A DNA stretch of 12,800 bases from NCBI GenBank assembly GCA_964477295.1, contig CAYZEZ010000126.1:1-12800 (forward strand). The letters run 5' to 3'. A model generated the notes under the pieces. That model searched no databases, was not told the origin of the DNA, and saw only the letters and a list, made by a program, of their open reading frames with translations. Shown piece by piece: positions 1-7,574 of the stretch. This DNA comes from CAYZEZ01 sp964477295. Lineage in GTDB: Bacteria > Bacteroidota > Bacteroidia > Bacteroidales > SM23-62. The translations under genes and the position numbers were made by a program. Position 1 is the first letter of the stretch. Each line of letters starts with the position of its first letter.

Positions 1-1044
1 TCAAATCTTTCCCCGGGTAAATATATTTTGAGTGTAAAAGGATCAAATAACGACAATGTTTGGAATGAAGAGGAAGTATCCATAAACATGCAGGTATTGC
101 CCCCTCTGTGGAAAAGTTTCAAAGCTTATATTGTCTATGTAGTGGTGATCGGTTTATTGATCTATCTCCTTATACAGGTAAGAACAAGAAGCCTCAGGAA
201 GTCAAATAAGATCCTCAAGGAAAAGGAATTGGTGGCAAAGGAGGTGGCGAAACAGAGAGAGGAACTGGAAATTAAAAACAAAAACATCACGGATAGTATT
301 AATTATGCACAACGGATACAGGAAGCACTTCTGCCCTCCGATGAAATATTTAAAAGGATTCTTCCAAATTCCTTCATTCTTTATAAGCCTAAGGATATTG
401 TCAGTGGCGATTTTTACTGGATCAATGAAGTCCGGAACAAGATTTATATTGCCGCCGTAGATTGTACCGGCCATGGTGTTCCCGGCGCATTCGTATCCAT
501 TATTGGATTCGAACTGTTTCGTAAAATTACAACAAGCGAAGGAATTCAAAATCCTGCGGAAATCATGAATGCCCTGAATGAAAATTTCACTGAGATATTT
601 ACTCAGGGAGATGAGGTTTACCTGAACGACGGAATGGACCTTTGCTTATGTGTTATTGATAAAAAAGATAATTACCTGGAATACTCCGGAGCTTTCAATC
701 CGCTCTACCTGCTCAGGGACGATACTATCATAGAGATAAAAGCCAATCGCTTTTCGGTGGGTGCAGATACCTATATGTTTAAGATCGCAAAGACATTCAA
801 GAGCCACAGGATATATCTTCAAAAGGATGATATCCTGTATATGTTCTCCGATGGTTATGCCGACCAGTTTGGTGGTCCGGAAGGAAAGAAATTTAAGTTC
901 AGGCGCTTCCGGCACCTCCTGCTCACCATACATAAACTACCTCTCGACAAACAACAGGCTATCCTGGATGCCAGTATAGAAGAATGGCGGGGAGAATACG
1001 ACCAGGTCGATGATATTATGGTGATCGGGATAAGAAGTGAATAG
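1..1044 (+). CDS. Y_Y_Y-domain membrane sensor with C-terminal SpoIIE-type protein phosphatase (5' end outside window)
   Basis: The reading frame is open from base 1, so this is the C-terminal 347 residues of a larger protein. The first ~35 residues (PGKY, a VKGSNND-type strand, VWNEE, then LPPLWKS) match the end of a Y_Y_Y domain. That domain normally follows two-component-regulator beta-propeller repeats in Bacteroidota sensors, which would lie upstream of the window. A transmembrane helix follows at visible residues ~42-59, then a charged coiled-coil linker (~65-95), then the SpoIIE/PP2C phosphatase domain (~98-345). The metal-binding acidic positions are present: SGDFYW (D137), AAVDCTGHG (D154), MFSDGYADQ (D284) and QVDDIMV (D337/D338), so the phosphatase should be active. 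By family knowledge it senses a periplasmic signal and dephosphorylates a serine or threonine on a cytoplasmic partner, often an anti-sigma-factor antagonist; no such partner is visible here. A TTG at position 28 is in frame but lies inside the Y_Y_Y domain and is not the start. Confidence 0.9.
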   Translation, partial: SNLSPGKYILSVKGSNNDNVWNEEEVSINMQVLPPLWKSFKAYIVYVVVIGLLIYLLIQVRTRSLRKSNKILKEKELVAKEVAKQREELEIKNKNITDSINYAQRIQEALLPSDEIFKRILPNSFILYKPKDIVSGDFYWINEVRNKIYIAAVDCTGHGVPGAFVSIIGFELFRKITTSEGIQNPAEIMNALNENFTEIFTQGDEVYLNDGMDLCLCVIDKKDNYLEYSGAFNPLYLLRDDTIIEIKANRFSVGADTYMFKIAKTFKSHRIYLQKDDILYMFSDGYADQFGGPEGKKFKFRRFRHLLLTIHKLPLDKQQAILDASIEEWRGEYDQVDDIMVIGIRSE

Positions 1045-1077
1045 TGAAATGAGAAGCATTCGCATTTCATTATTCAC
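1037..1077. terminator. Long hairpin shared by two convergent genes, probable bidirectional terminator
   Basis: Bases 1037-1051 pair with 1063-1077: 14 Watson-Crick pairs and one G-T pair. After one mismatch, GAA/TTC (1053-1055 with 1059-1061) extends the stem and closes a three-base loop. The hairpin contains the TAG of the phosphatase gene (1042-1044) and the TAA of the kinase gene (1070-1072). There is no clear T-run on either side, so it is not a textbook intrinsic terminator. Its position between convergent genes still makes transcription termination or 3'-end protection the simplest role. Confidence 0.55.
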
Positions 1078-2791
1078 GCCCTAAGAGCTGCTTCATCTTA
1101 TCAATCAACTCATCCATCTGGATCGGTTTGCTGATATAGTCGTCCATGCCTACAGCGAGGTAGGTTTCACGATCACCCGACATGGCGTTGGCAGTGATGG
1201 CAAGGATGGGAGTGAAGGTGTTGGTACCACTTTCTATTTCCCTGATTTTTTTAGTGGCCAGGATCCCATCCATCACCGGCATTTGAATATCCATAAGGAT
1301 AATATCATACTTCGTGGTGCCAAACTTATCCAGTGCCTGCTTCCCGTTATTTGCAATGTCGATATTCTTAACCTTTTTCTCGAGATTGAGGATCACAATT
1401 TTCTGGTTGATCAGGTTGTCTTCCACTAGTAAGACACTTGCATCTGCAATATCTATAATCCTGTCGGTCTTTAATTCTTCAATATTCAGCTGTGTTCCTG
1501 ATTCTTTGCGGATTTTAAATTCACTTTTTTCAAAAGAGAGATGCAACATGAAACAGGTACAGCTCTCCTGTATTTTAATGTCCAGCCTCCCGTCAAGCAT
1601 CCCTGTCAGCTTCCGGGGTATCTCAAGGTCGATATTCTCAGGCTGAACCGGTATCCGGATCACCTTTTTACCATCTGAACTATCTTCTTTGGATGAAGAA
1701 GACAGGCCGGCCAGGATATTAAACAGTAATCGAATCTCTTTCTCTGTTTCTTTTTCATTTACCACCTCAATCTCGATGTTGATAAGATGATCTTCTTTCT
1801 GGCCCTTGATGATATTCTCGATCAGGTTCAGGAACAGTTGCTTAATCCGTATCGGATCCCCCAAAACCTGGTTGGTAAGGGTGTCGTCCTGCCGGATCGA
1901 TAGATTGAAATTGGAATTCTCCCTGTCGCCAAATAACTGCAGAATGCTCTCAATTGAAGCAATGAGATCGAATGATATCTTTGAGGTCTTTAATTCCCGG
2001 ATATCCACATGAGAGACTTTTACAATAGTATTCACCGCCTCCACAAGGTTATTTGCCGAGGCCACGATAGTATCGATCAGGTCTCTTTGCTTTTCATCTA
2101 TTAAAGCATCTCCTACCAGGTTGCTGACCAGTGTGATATTATTCAGTGAAGTCCGCAGTTGATGTGAAAGTTTTGAGATAAATTCATCCCGTGCTTTAGA
2201 TTCCGTGTTGGCTTCTTCCAGCGCCTGATCAAGCTTTTTTATGTTTTCAATACGCAGGTATTCGAATGAATAAACCAGCATGGTAATAGCTAAAAGGGAT
2301 AATGCCAGCCTGAGGCTAAGCGAAATGTCATAATCAACAGCAACAAAAGGCAGATCAATAAATACCAGGATTGAAACCAGAAGCAGGAATGCAAGTGAAA
2401 CGATACTCCCCCTCTTTAACCCCAGCAATACCAGGCAAACAATAGGGTAACAGAAACACCATAAATAACCAGAACCGGCAGATCCACCCTGAATTACCAG
2501 GAAGATGAGTATTAATCCGAGTATCGTAACTAATGAATAGGAGGCAAATTCAATTTTCTGTGACCTGACCAGGTAAATAACATTTAAGATACCCAGTAAA
2601 AAAGAAATTCCCAGAATGGAAGTCATCAGATAATCTCCGATAACAACGGATTCAACTGTAAAGAATCCCAGGAAAAACAGACCGATAAAGCTGAATGCAT
2701 TGGTAAGAATTATCCTGTTGAGCATCCATGGATCCGTTTTTTCCTGAAGCCCGAAAGAGAAAAGTCTGAATATTTTCTCCTGGATTGACAT
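1070..2791 (-). CDS. Membrane-bound hybrid histidine kinase/response regulator with degenerate ATPase domain
   Basis: A 573-residue protein from ATG at 2791. Residues ~26-176 hold about six hydrophobic segments, so the sensor part is embedded in the membrane. A short coiled coil (~182-203) leads to a HisKA domain with FISKLSHQLRTS; H210 is the expected phospho-acceptor, but it is followed by Q instead of the usual E, and the usual P is S. The HATPase region (~305-422) keeps an N-box-like LNLIENIIK (N326), but the DxGxG box is replaced around 358-366 (NILAGLSSS) and the GxGLGL box by ENIDLEIPRKL (385-395). The final beta-strand part (DGRLDIKI...CFMLHLSF) still aligns. The C-terminal receiver domain (~452-570) is complete: E457/D458, phospho-acceptor D501 in LMDIQMPVMDG, T533 and K555. 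There is no DNA-binding output domain. By family it would pass phosphate from H210 to D501, but ATP binding looks lost, so it may instead receive phosphate from, or scaffold, another kinase. It faces the phosphatase gene tail to tail. Confidence 0.88.
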   Translation of the reverse strand: MSIQEKIFRLFSFGLQEKTDPWMLNRIILTNAFSFIGLFFLGFFTVESVVIGDYLMTSILGISFLLGILNVIYLVRSQKIEFASYSLVTILGLILIFLVIQGGSAGSGYLWCFCYPIVCLVLLGLKRGSIVSLAFLLLVSILVFIDLPFVAVDYDISLSLRLALSLLAITMLVYSFEYLRIENIKKLDQALEEANTESKARDEFISKLSHQLRTSLNNITLVSNLVGDALIDEKQRDLIDTIVASANNLVEAVNTIVKVSHVDIRELKTSKISFDLIASIESILQLFGDRENSNFNLSIRQDDTLTNQVLGDPIRIKQLFLNLIENIIKGQKEDHLINIEIEVVNEKETEKEIRLLFNILAGLSSSSKEDSSDGKKVIRIPVQPENIDLEIPRKLTGMLDGRLDIKIQESCTCFMLHLSFEKSEFKIRKESGTQLNIEELKTDRIIDIADASVLLVEDNLINQKIVILNLEKKVKNIDIANNGKQALDKFGTTKYDIILMDIQMPVMDGILATKKIREIESGTNTFTPILAITANAMSGDRETYLAVGMDDYISKPIQMDELIDKMKQLLGRE

Positions 2792-2811
2792 CCGGGGTTG
2801 ATTAATATATG

Positions 2812-2819
2812 TAATTTTG
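2812..2819 (+). promoter_or_regulatory. Possible -7 element for the secreted-protein/hisS operon
   Basis: TAATTTTG matches the Bacteroidota -7 consensus TAnnTTTG in the 104-128-base spacer between divergent genes, about 100 bases upstream of the preferred start at 2920. No TTTG/TTG lies at the usual 19-21-base distance upstream (nearest TTG is 2785-2787). The match is short and could be chance in AT-rich DNA. Confidence 0.28.
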
Positions 2820-2919
2820 TATACCTGACCATGACAGGAATCCTTAAAGATAATTAAAAATAGTATTCTTGCAGTACAACAAGCTGGAATGATTTTTGAG
2901 CGAATCCTTAGTTAGGAAT

Positions 2920-3660
2920 ATGGTTTTTCTAAAATTACATAAATGCGTTAGTCATTACCTGAAATCAGTACTTCTGTTCGGGTTTATGCTTTGTTTATTA
3001 TGTGTATATAGCCTGAATGCACAGACTGATTCTGCAAATCTGGTAAGGTATACCCCGGAATTCAACTTTGAGGATGGAATATATCTGAACTTCGGTCAAT
3101 TAAAGAACAATAATCCAATTCCAAAATCCAGGCTGATCACAGATGTGGACTTTTCTGACCAGGATTTTTTTGAAACTGTGCTGAAAGGCAAGAGAATATA
3201 TTTTTTTGATCAGATTGGGATGAGACAGGATATCAAAACAGATGATATCTGGGGGTATTGCCGGAACGGTGTACCTTATATAGCCATGGATGAGGGATAC
3301 TACAGGATCACCGTAATAGGATCCATTTGTCATTTCGTAGCTACAGTGACCACCTATGATAACCGGTATAACAATCCCTATTATTATAACCCGTATTATT
3401 ATAATTCATATAACCGATATGGCGGTAGTTATCCGTCAAACTCTCCCTCCTCAGAGATGAGGCAATACATTCTGAACTTTGAAACTGGAGACCTCCTGGA
3501 ATATGGGGTAAGCAGCCTTGAAGTAATGCTCATGAGGGACCCTGAACTGTATGATGAGTATAGCCAGCTGCGAAGAAAGAAAAAAAGGCAGCTGAAATTT
3601 TTATACCTGAGAAAATTCAACGAAAGAAATCCTATATATATTCCCGTTCAAGCAAATTAA
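2920..3660 (+). CDS. Secreted tyrosine-rich protein of unknown function
   Basis: I do not recognise a family. From the ATG at 2920 the protein has 246 residues; an in-frame TTG at 2896 would add eight. ATG is preferred because the extra residues add nothing to the signal peptide. The N-terminus has basic residues, then a hydrophobic stretch (SVLLFGFMLCLLCVYSL), then NAQ, a typical Bacteroidota signal-peptidase I site, so export to the periplasm or outer membrane is expected. The middle (residues ~40-145) is mixed and probably beta-rich. Residues ~148-170 form a low-complexity patch rich in tyrosine and asparagine with NPYYY twice. The C-terminal part is charged (RRKKKRQ) and ends in IPVQAN. 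No enzyme motif is visible. The next gene, also encoding a secreted protein, follows after 11 bases, so the two are probably co-transcribed with hisS. Confidence 0.75.
   Translation: MVFLKLHKCVSHYLKSVLLFGFMLCLLCVYSLNAQTDSANLVRYTPEFNFEDGIYLNFGQLKNNNPIPKSRLITDVDFSDQDFFETVLKGKRIYFFDQIGMRQDIKTDDIWGYCRNGVPYIAMDEGYYRITVIGSICHFVATVTTYDNRYNNPYYYNPYYYNSYNRYGGSYPSNSPSSEMRQYILNFETGDLLEYGVSSLEVMLMRDPELYDEYSQLRRKKKRQLKFLYLRKFNERNPIYIPVQAN
3373..3402 (+). repeat. Two tandem 15-base units encoding NPYYY
   Basis: Bases 3373-3387 and 3388-3402 each encode Asn-Pro-Tyr-Tyr-Tyr and differ at only two third-codon positions. The next codons (Asn-Ser-Tyr-Asn-Arg-Tyr) look like a decayed continuation. It is an in-frame coding repeat that could expand or contract without shifting the frame. 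Confidence 0.7.
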
Positions 3661-3671
3661 TCTTTATCCAA

Positions 3672-4526
3672 ATGAAACAAATTAAAAAACTCTCTGCTTA
3701 TTTGATCATCGTGTGCATTTCACTGCCATTGCTATCGCAGGAATATGTGCCTACCCGTGAGGACCTGGAAAAGTTCTTCAAAACCAAAACCATGGTAGTA
3801 CTCGACAGGAACCCTCTGAATTCATATGATGGACAGATCAAGGAGGCCATGGAAAATGAATGGACACTTACTGAATTCGAATTCATCCCCTATGAAGAAT
3901 TTCAGGCAAAAAGAACGGATCCCGGCTTGTCCTTCATCATGCTTGTGAATGTAGTCTTTGAGAAGGATAAATTAAATGCATCTTATAAGTTCCTGAACCT
4001 GATGATGGGAGGTAAATATTATGATATGTCCCTCATGCCCGATCTGGTTTCCATACCCGTTAGCTATAAAAATGTGGAGGAGGACTCCTATAACTATAAA
4101 CTTGGTATCCTGGTTCGTTTCATGCAAAATCATATCAAATTAATGTATGATAATCCGGATATTGTTAAGAAAAACATTTTTAAATATTATAATGATAACC
4201 GGGGAGATATAACCAATAAAACAATATATTTCCTTGAAAGCGAACTGGCCAAAGATATAAATTCACTGGCCAGAATAAGCAAGGTATATGATGGCAAAGT
4301 CGAGATCGTCTCAAAGGAAGAAATAAAAGAAGCCATTATGTACAAGAATAATGATGTGGTCTTCTTACATAAAGTCGGTCCGGAAGGTACAAGGATGAAC
4401 GCCAGGTGCTATAACATCCTGATCGGTGCCGGCGATGCCAACTTCTATTATTTCGATTACCATATGATCGATGAGAAAGAACCGGATGGTTTTACGGCCA
4501 AAGACTTTAAGAAACTGGCCAAATAA
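3672..4526 (+). CDS. Secreted conserved-type protein of unknown function
   Basis: A 284-residue protein with a clear signal peptide: MKQIKK, a hydrophobic core LSAYLIIVCISLPLL, and cleavage near SQ at residue ~23. The mature part opens with YVPTREDLEKFFKTKTMVVLD, followed by segments such as WTLTEFEFIPYEEF (~64-77) and SFIMLVNVVFEKD (~87-99), and a lysine-rich C-terminus. The mix of helices and strands suggests a soluble globular periplasmic protein. No transmembrane segment, cysteine cluster, lipobox or catalytic motif is visible. I have a general impression of similar proteins in Bacteroidota but cannot name a domain. It begins 11 bases after the previous gene and ends 8 bases before hisS, so it is probably the middle gene of a three-gene operon. 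Any link between this protein and tRNA charging is unsupported beyond position. Confidence 0.8.
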   Translation: MKQIKKLSAYLIIVCISLPLLSQEYVPTREDLEKFFKTKTMVVLDRNPLNSYDGQIKEAMENEWTLTEFEFIPYEEFQAKRTDPGLSFIMLVNVVFEKDKLNASYKFLNLMMGGKYYDMSLMPDLVSIPVSYKNVEEDSYNYKLGILVRFMQNHIKLMYDNPDIVKKNIFKYYNDNRGDITNKTIYFLESELAKDINSLARISKVYDGKVEIVSKEEIKEAIMYKNNDVVFLHKVGPEGTRMNARCYNILIGAGDANFYYFDYHMIDEKEPDGFTAKDFKKLAK

Positions 4527-4534
4527 AATATAAT

Positions 4535-5896
4535 ATGCCAAAACCATCTGTTCCAAAGGGTACGAGGGATTTCTCGCCGGAGACCATGACCCGCAGGAAT
4601 TATATTTTCACCACAATCGAGAATGTCTTTAAACTCTTTGGTTATCAGCCTATTGAAACTCCTGCCATGGAAAATCTCTCATCCCTCCTCGGGAAATATG
4701 GGGAGGAAGGAGATAAATTATTGTTTAAAGTTTTGAATTCCGGGGATTTTCTAAGCAAGGTGGATGATTCAGAGCTGTCGATGCCAGATCCGGGCAGCCT
4801 TTCTCTGAAGATTTGTGAAAAAGGCCTGCGGTACGACCTCACTGTTCCGTTTGCCCGGTATGTAGTACAACACAGGAATGAAATCCATTTCCCCTTTAAG
4901 AGGTACCAGATTCAGCCTGTATGGCGGGCCGACAGGCCCCAGAAAGGCAGGTACAGGGAATTTTATCAGTGCGATGTGGATATCATTGGAAGCTCCTCAT
5001 TGTTGAACGAAGCAGAGCTGATACAGATAATAAACAAGGTATTCAACAAACTCTGCATGGCCATTCATATCCGGATCAATAACCGCAAGGTCCTCGCAGG
5101 GGTAGCTGAAGCAATGGGTATGGGTGATCAGATGAACCTGGTAACTACTGCATTGGATAAGCTTGATAAGATTGGGACGCCTGGTGTGATTGATGAATTA
5201 AAGCAAAAAGGCGTTGCAGAAAAATCTATTGGCAGGTTGTTGCCATTCCTGAGACTGACCGGTCCTTCCAGTGAAAAAATTAAAACCGTAAAGGAGCTAC
5301 TGAAAGAATCAGATATCGGGATGAAGGGAGTGGAAGAGGTCGGGATACTTATCAATTATTTAAACCGGGTTGAATTGTCGTCAGAGGTAATCTGGGATGT
5401 TCCGCTGGCAAGGGGACTGGATTATTATACGGGAACGATCATCGAAGTGATTTCGACCGAGATGGACATGGGAAGCCTTTGTGGCGGTGGACGGTATGAC
5501 GACCTGGCCGGGGTATTCGGAATGGATGATATATCAGGCGTTGGGGTATCCTTCGGCGCTGACAGGATCTACGATGTGATGGCACACCTGAACAAGTTCC
5601 CGGAAAGCGCAACCCAGGTGACCAGGTTGCTGTTTGTAAATTTTGGACTAAGGGAAGAAGAGTATATCCTTCCTGTTCTGAATAAGATCCGTGATGCAGG
5701 GATCGCTTCTGAAATCTATCCTGGACAGGCGAAGCTGAAAAAGCAAATGTCGTATGCCGACAACAGAAAAATCCCTTTTGTGGCTATTATAGGTGAAAAT
5801 GAAATTCAGTCGAACCGGATTACTCTCCGGAATATGTCGAACGGGGAACAGAAAGAGGTCAGTCTGGAAGAGCTGATTGAAGAGATCTCAGAATAA
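4535..5896 (+). CDS. hisS: Histidine--tRNA ligase (class II)
   Basis: HisRS joins histidine to tRNA-His using ATP in the cytoplasm. At 453 residues it is close to the long HisRS form of Bacteroidota. It opens with PKGTRDFSPE (~7-16). Motif 2 is at ~123-147 (RYQIQPVWRADRPQKGRYREF, then YQCD). The HisRS-specific loop LARGLDYYTG (291-300) carries the catalytic arginine R293. SLCGGGRYDDL (314-324) follows, and motif 3 is GVSFGADRI (337-345, R344). An insertion domain occupies ~170-285. The C-terminal anticodon-binding domain (~364-452) includes LLFVNFG and a GENE...ITLRNM segment. All key residues are present, so the enzyme should be functional. The ATG at 4535 lies 8 bases after the preceding stop, so hisS is probably transcribed from a promoter upstream of the two secreted-protein genes. 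Confidence 0.97.
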   Translation: MPKPSVPKGTRDFSPETMTRRNYIFTTIENVFKLFGYQPIETPAMENLSSLLGKYGEEGDKLLFKVLNSGDFLSKVDDSELSMPDPGSLSLKICEKGLRYDLTVPFARYVVQHRNEIHFPFKRYQIQPVWRADRPQKGRYREFYQCDVDIIGSSSLLNEAELIQIINKVFNKLCMAIHIRINNRKVLAGVAEAMGMGDQMNLVTTALDKLDKIGTPGVIDELKQKGVAEKSIGRLLPFLRLTGPSSEKIKTVKELLKESDIGMKGVEEVGILINYLNRVELSSEVIWDVPLARGLDYYTGTIIEVISTEMDMGSLCGGGRYDDLAGVFGMDDISGVGVSFGADRIYDVMAHLNKFPESATQVTRLLFVNFGLREEEYILPVLNKIRDAGIASEIYPGQAKLKKQMSYADNRKIPFVAIIGENEIQSNRITLRNMSNGEQKEVSLEELIEEISE

Positions 5897-6035
5897 TGAT
5901 TAACGAATTACGATCTTGGAAGGATCAGGTACATCGAAAATCAAAAATCGTTGATCCATAATCCAAATTCATTCAAACCAGGAACCAGGAATTCAAACTA
6001 TTTAGATACCAGTAATATAGTTCTATCAATTTACC
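5897..6035 (+). other. hisS-hutH spacer with short repeats
   Basis: This 139-base spacer has no gene and no clear terminator. It holds a tandem heptamer (ACCAGGA twice, 5977-5990) flanked by two copies of ATTCAAAC (5971-5978 and 5991-5998). These sit 38-65 bases upstream of the hutH start, where a regulator or promoter could lie, but I recognise no operator and no TAnnTTTG element. Confidence 0.4.
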
Positions 6036-7574
6036 ATGAGTAATATCCATCTTATAACCCGGGACAAACTTGAATTCGATCAGATCCTGGATCTGATTGC
6101 CAGCAAGAAAAAAATTCAACTCTCTGAAAATTCTGAGAGGCTGATCAGGCGGTGCCGGCAATATCTCGACAGGAAACTTGAATCCGATTCATCCCCATTG
6201 TACGGAATCAATACCGGTTTCGGATCATTGCATGACCGGTTGATTTCTTCTGAAGACCTGGGGGCCCTGCAAAAGAACCTTGTGATGTCACATGCCTGCG
6301 GCCTGGGCGACGAGGTCCCTGAGATAATTGTGCGCCTGATGCTGTTCCTGAAGATCCAGTCACTGGCTTACGGTAATTCCGGTGTTCAGGTAAAAACCGT
6401 TCAACGCCTGATCGATTATTATAACCACGATATATTGCCAGTAGTCTATCAATATGGGTCACTGGGAGCGTCGGGTGACCTGGCTCCACTGGCTCACCTT
6501 AGCCTTCCATTAATCGGGGAGGGAGAAGTTTATGAGAAGGGGAAAAAGATCCCGGCTGCAGAGGTATTGAAGCAAAAGGGATGGAAGAACATTGATCTGC
6601 AGTCTAAGGAAGGACTTGCACTCCTGAATGGGACACAGTTCATGAGCGCCTATGGGGTCTACTGTTGCCTGAGAATTTTTAAATTGTCGTGGTTCGCCGA
6701 TATAATTGCTGCTATTTCGCTGGACGCGTTTGATGGCAAGCTCGAACCATTTAGCGATATTGTCCAGCAGATAAGACCACATAAGGGGCAGATAGAAACT
6801 GCCAGGCGGATCAGGTACCTGCTTGAAGGAAGTGAAGGAATGGCCAGGCATAAGAAGCATGTTCAGGATCCCTATTCCTTCAGGTGTATACCACAGGTCC
6901 ATGGGGCCTCAAAAGATTCCATCCATTATGTGGCTTATGTGTTCAGGAACGAGATAAACTCGGTTACCGATAATCCTACCATTTTCCCGGAGGAGGACCT
7001 GATCATATCAGCAGGTAATTTCCATGGCCAGCCCCTGGCTCTTGCCCTGGATAATCTTTGCATTGCCATGTCTGAGTTGGGTAGCATATCTGAACGAAGA
7101 ACCTATCAATTGGTGGGTGGCCTCAGGGGATTGCCGCCTTTCCTGGTGGCCAAACCCGGACTCAATTCAGGATTTATGATTCCACAATATACGGCTGCTG
7201 CACTGGTGAGTCATAACAAGCAATTGTCGACCCCTTCATCGGTCGATTCTATTGAATCGTGCCAGGGTCAGGAAGACCATGTAAGCATGGGTGCTAATGC
7301 AGCCATCAGGGCCTACCAGGTCATGCTTAACATGGAACGGATTTTAGCTATCGAGCTATTTAATGCCGCCCAGGCTCTTGATTTCAGGCGGCCGGATAAA
7401 ACCTCACCCTTCCTTGAAAATTTTCTTTCCAAATACAGAAGGGAAGTGGAGTTTATTGAAGAAGACAGGATTATGTATCCCGATATCAATAAAACGGTTG
7501 AATTCATGAGGGAGGTGGATCTTGAATTACCGGTTGAGTATAAAGATCTCAACTGGAGTGTAGATGTATTATAG
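6036..7574 (+). CDS. hutH: Histidine ammonia-lyase
   Basis: HutH removes ammonia from L-histidine to give trans-urocanate, the first step of histidine degradation, and acts in the cytoplasm as a homotetramer. The protein has 512 residues, the normal length. The Ala-Ser-Gly triad that cyclises into the MIO prosthetic group is in GSLGASGDLAPL (A145-S146-G147). Other active-site residues are visible: Y56 in LYGINTGFG, N198 in LLNGTQ, Y280 and R283 in QDPYSFR, N313 in DNPT, and F329 in NFHGQP. Histidine-type specificity is supported by H86 in MSHACG and by E413 in CQGQEDHVSMG, where phenylalanine and tyrosine lyases usually carry Q. No hutU, hutI or formiminotransferase gene is nearby, so the remaining steps must be encoded elsewhere or urocanate is the end product. 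Its 3' end overlaps the convergent permease gene by six bases. Confidence 0.95.
   Translation: MSNIHLITRDKLEFDQILDLIASKKKIQLSENSERLIRRCRQYLDRKLESDSSPLYGINTGFGSLHDRLISSEDLGALQKNLVMSHACGLGDEVPEIIVRLMLFLKIQSLAYGNSGVQVKTVQRLIDYYNHDILPVVYQYGSLGASGDLAPLAHLSLPLIGEGEVYEKGKKIPAAEVLKQKGWKNIDLQSKEGLALLNGTQFMSAYGVYCCLRIFKLSWFADIIAAISLDAFDGKLEPFSDIVQQIRPHKGQIETARRIRYLLEGSEGMARHKKHVQDPYSFRCIPQVHGASKDSIHYVAYVFRNEINSVTDNPTIFPEEDLIISAGNFHGQPLALALDNLCIAMSELGSISERRTYQLVGGLRGLPPFLVAKPGLNSGFMIPQYTAAALVSHNKQLSTPSSVDSIESCQGQEDHVSMGANAAIRAYQVMLNMERILAIELFNAAQALDFRRPDKTSPFLENFLSKYRREVEFIEEDRIMYPDINKTVEFMREVDLELPVEYKDLNWSVDVL

Noticed and set aside
28..30. TTG as the start of the SpoIIE phosphatase gene
   Set aside because: The frame is open to base 1 and the residues before the TTG continue a Y_Y_Y-domain strand, so the gene begins outside the window.
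3373..3402. CRISPR-like or regulatory DNA repeat
   Set aside because: The two 15-base units are in frame, adjacent without spacers, and explained by the coded NPYYY repeat.
6208..6902. Minus-strand open frames inside hutH (6208-6489 and 6510-6902)
   Set aside because: They lie wholly opposite a well-supported hutH coding sequence, and their translations show no domain or signal and have the composition of antisense shadows.
6036..7574. Phenylalanine or tyrosine ammonia-lyase in place of HutH
   Set aside because: SH before ACG and E413 in the GQEDHVSMG segment are the histidine-type residues; the aromatic lyases usually differ at one or both.
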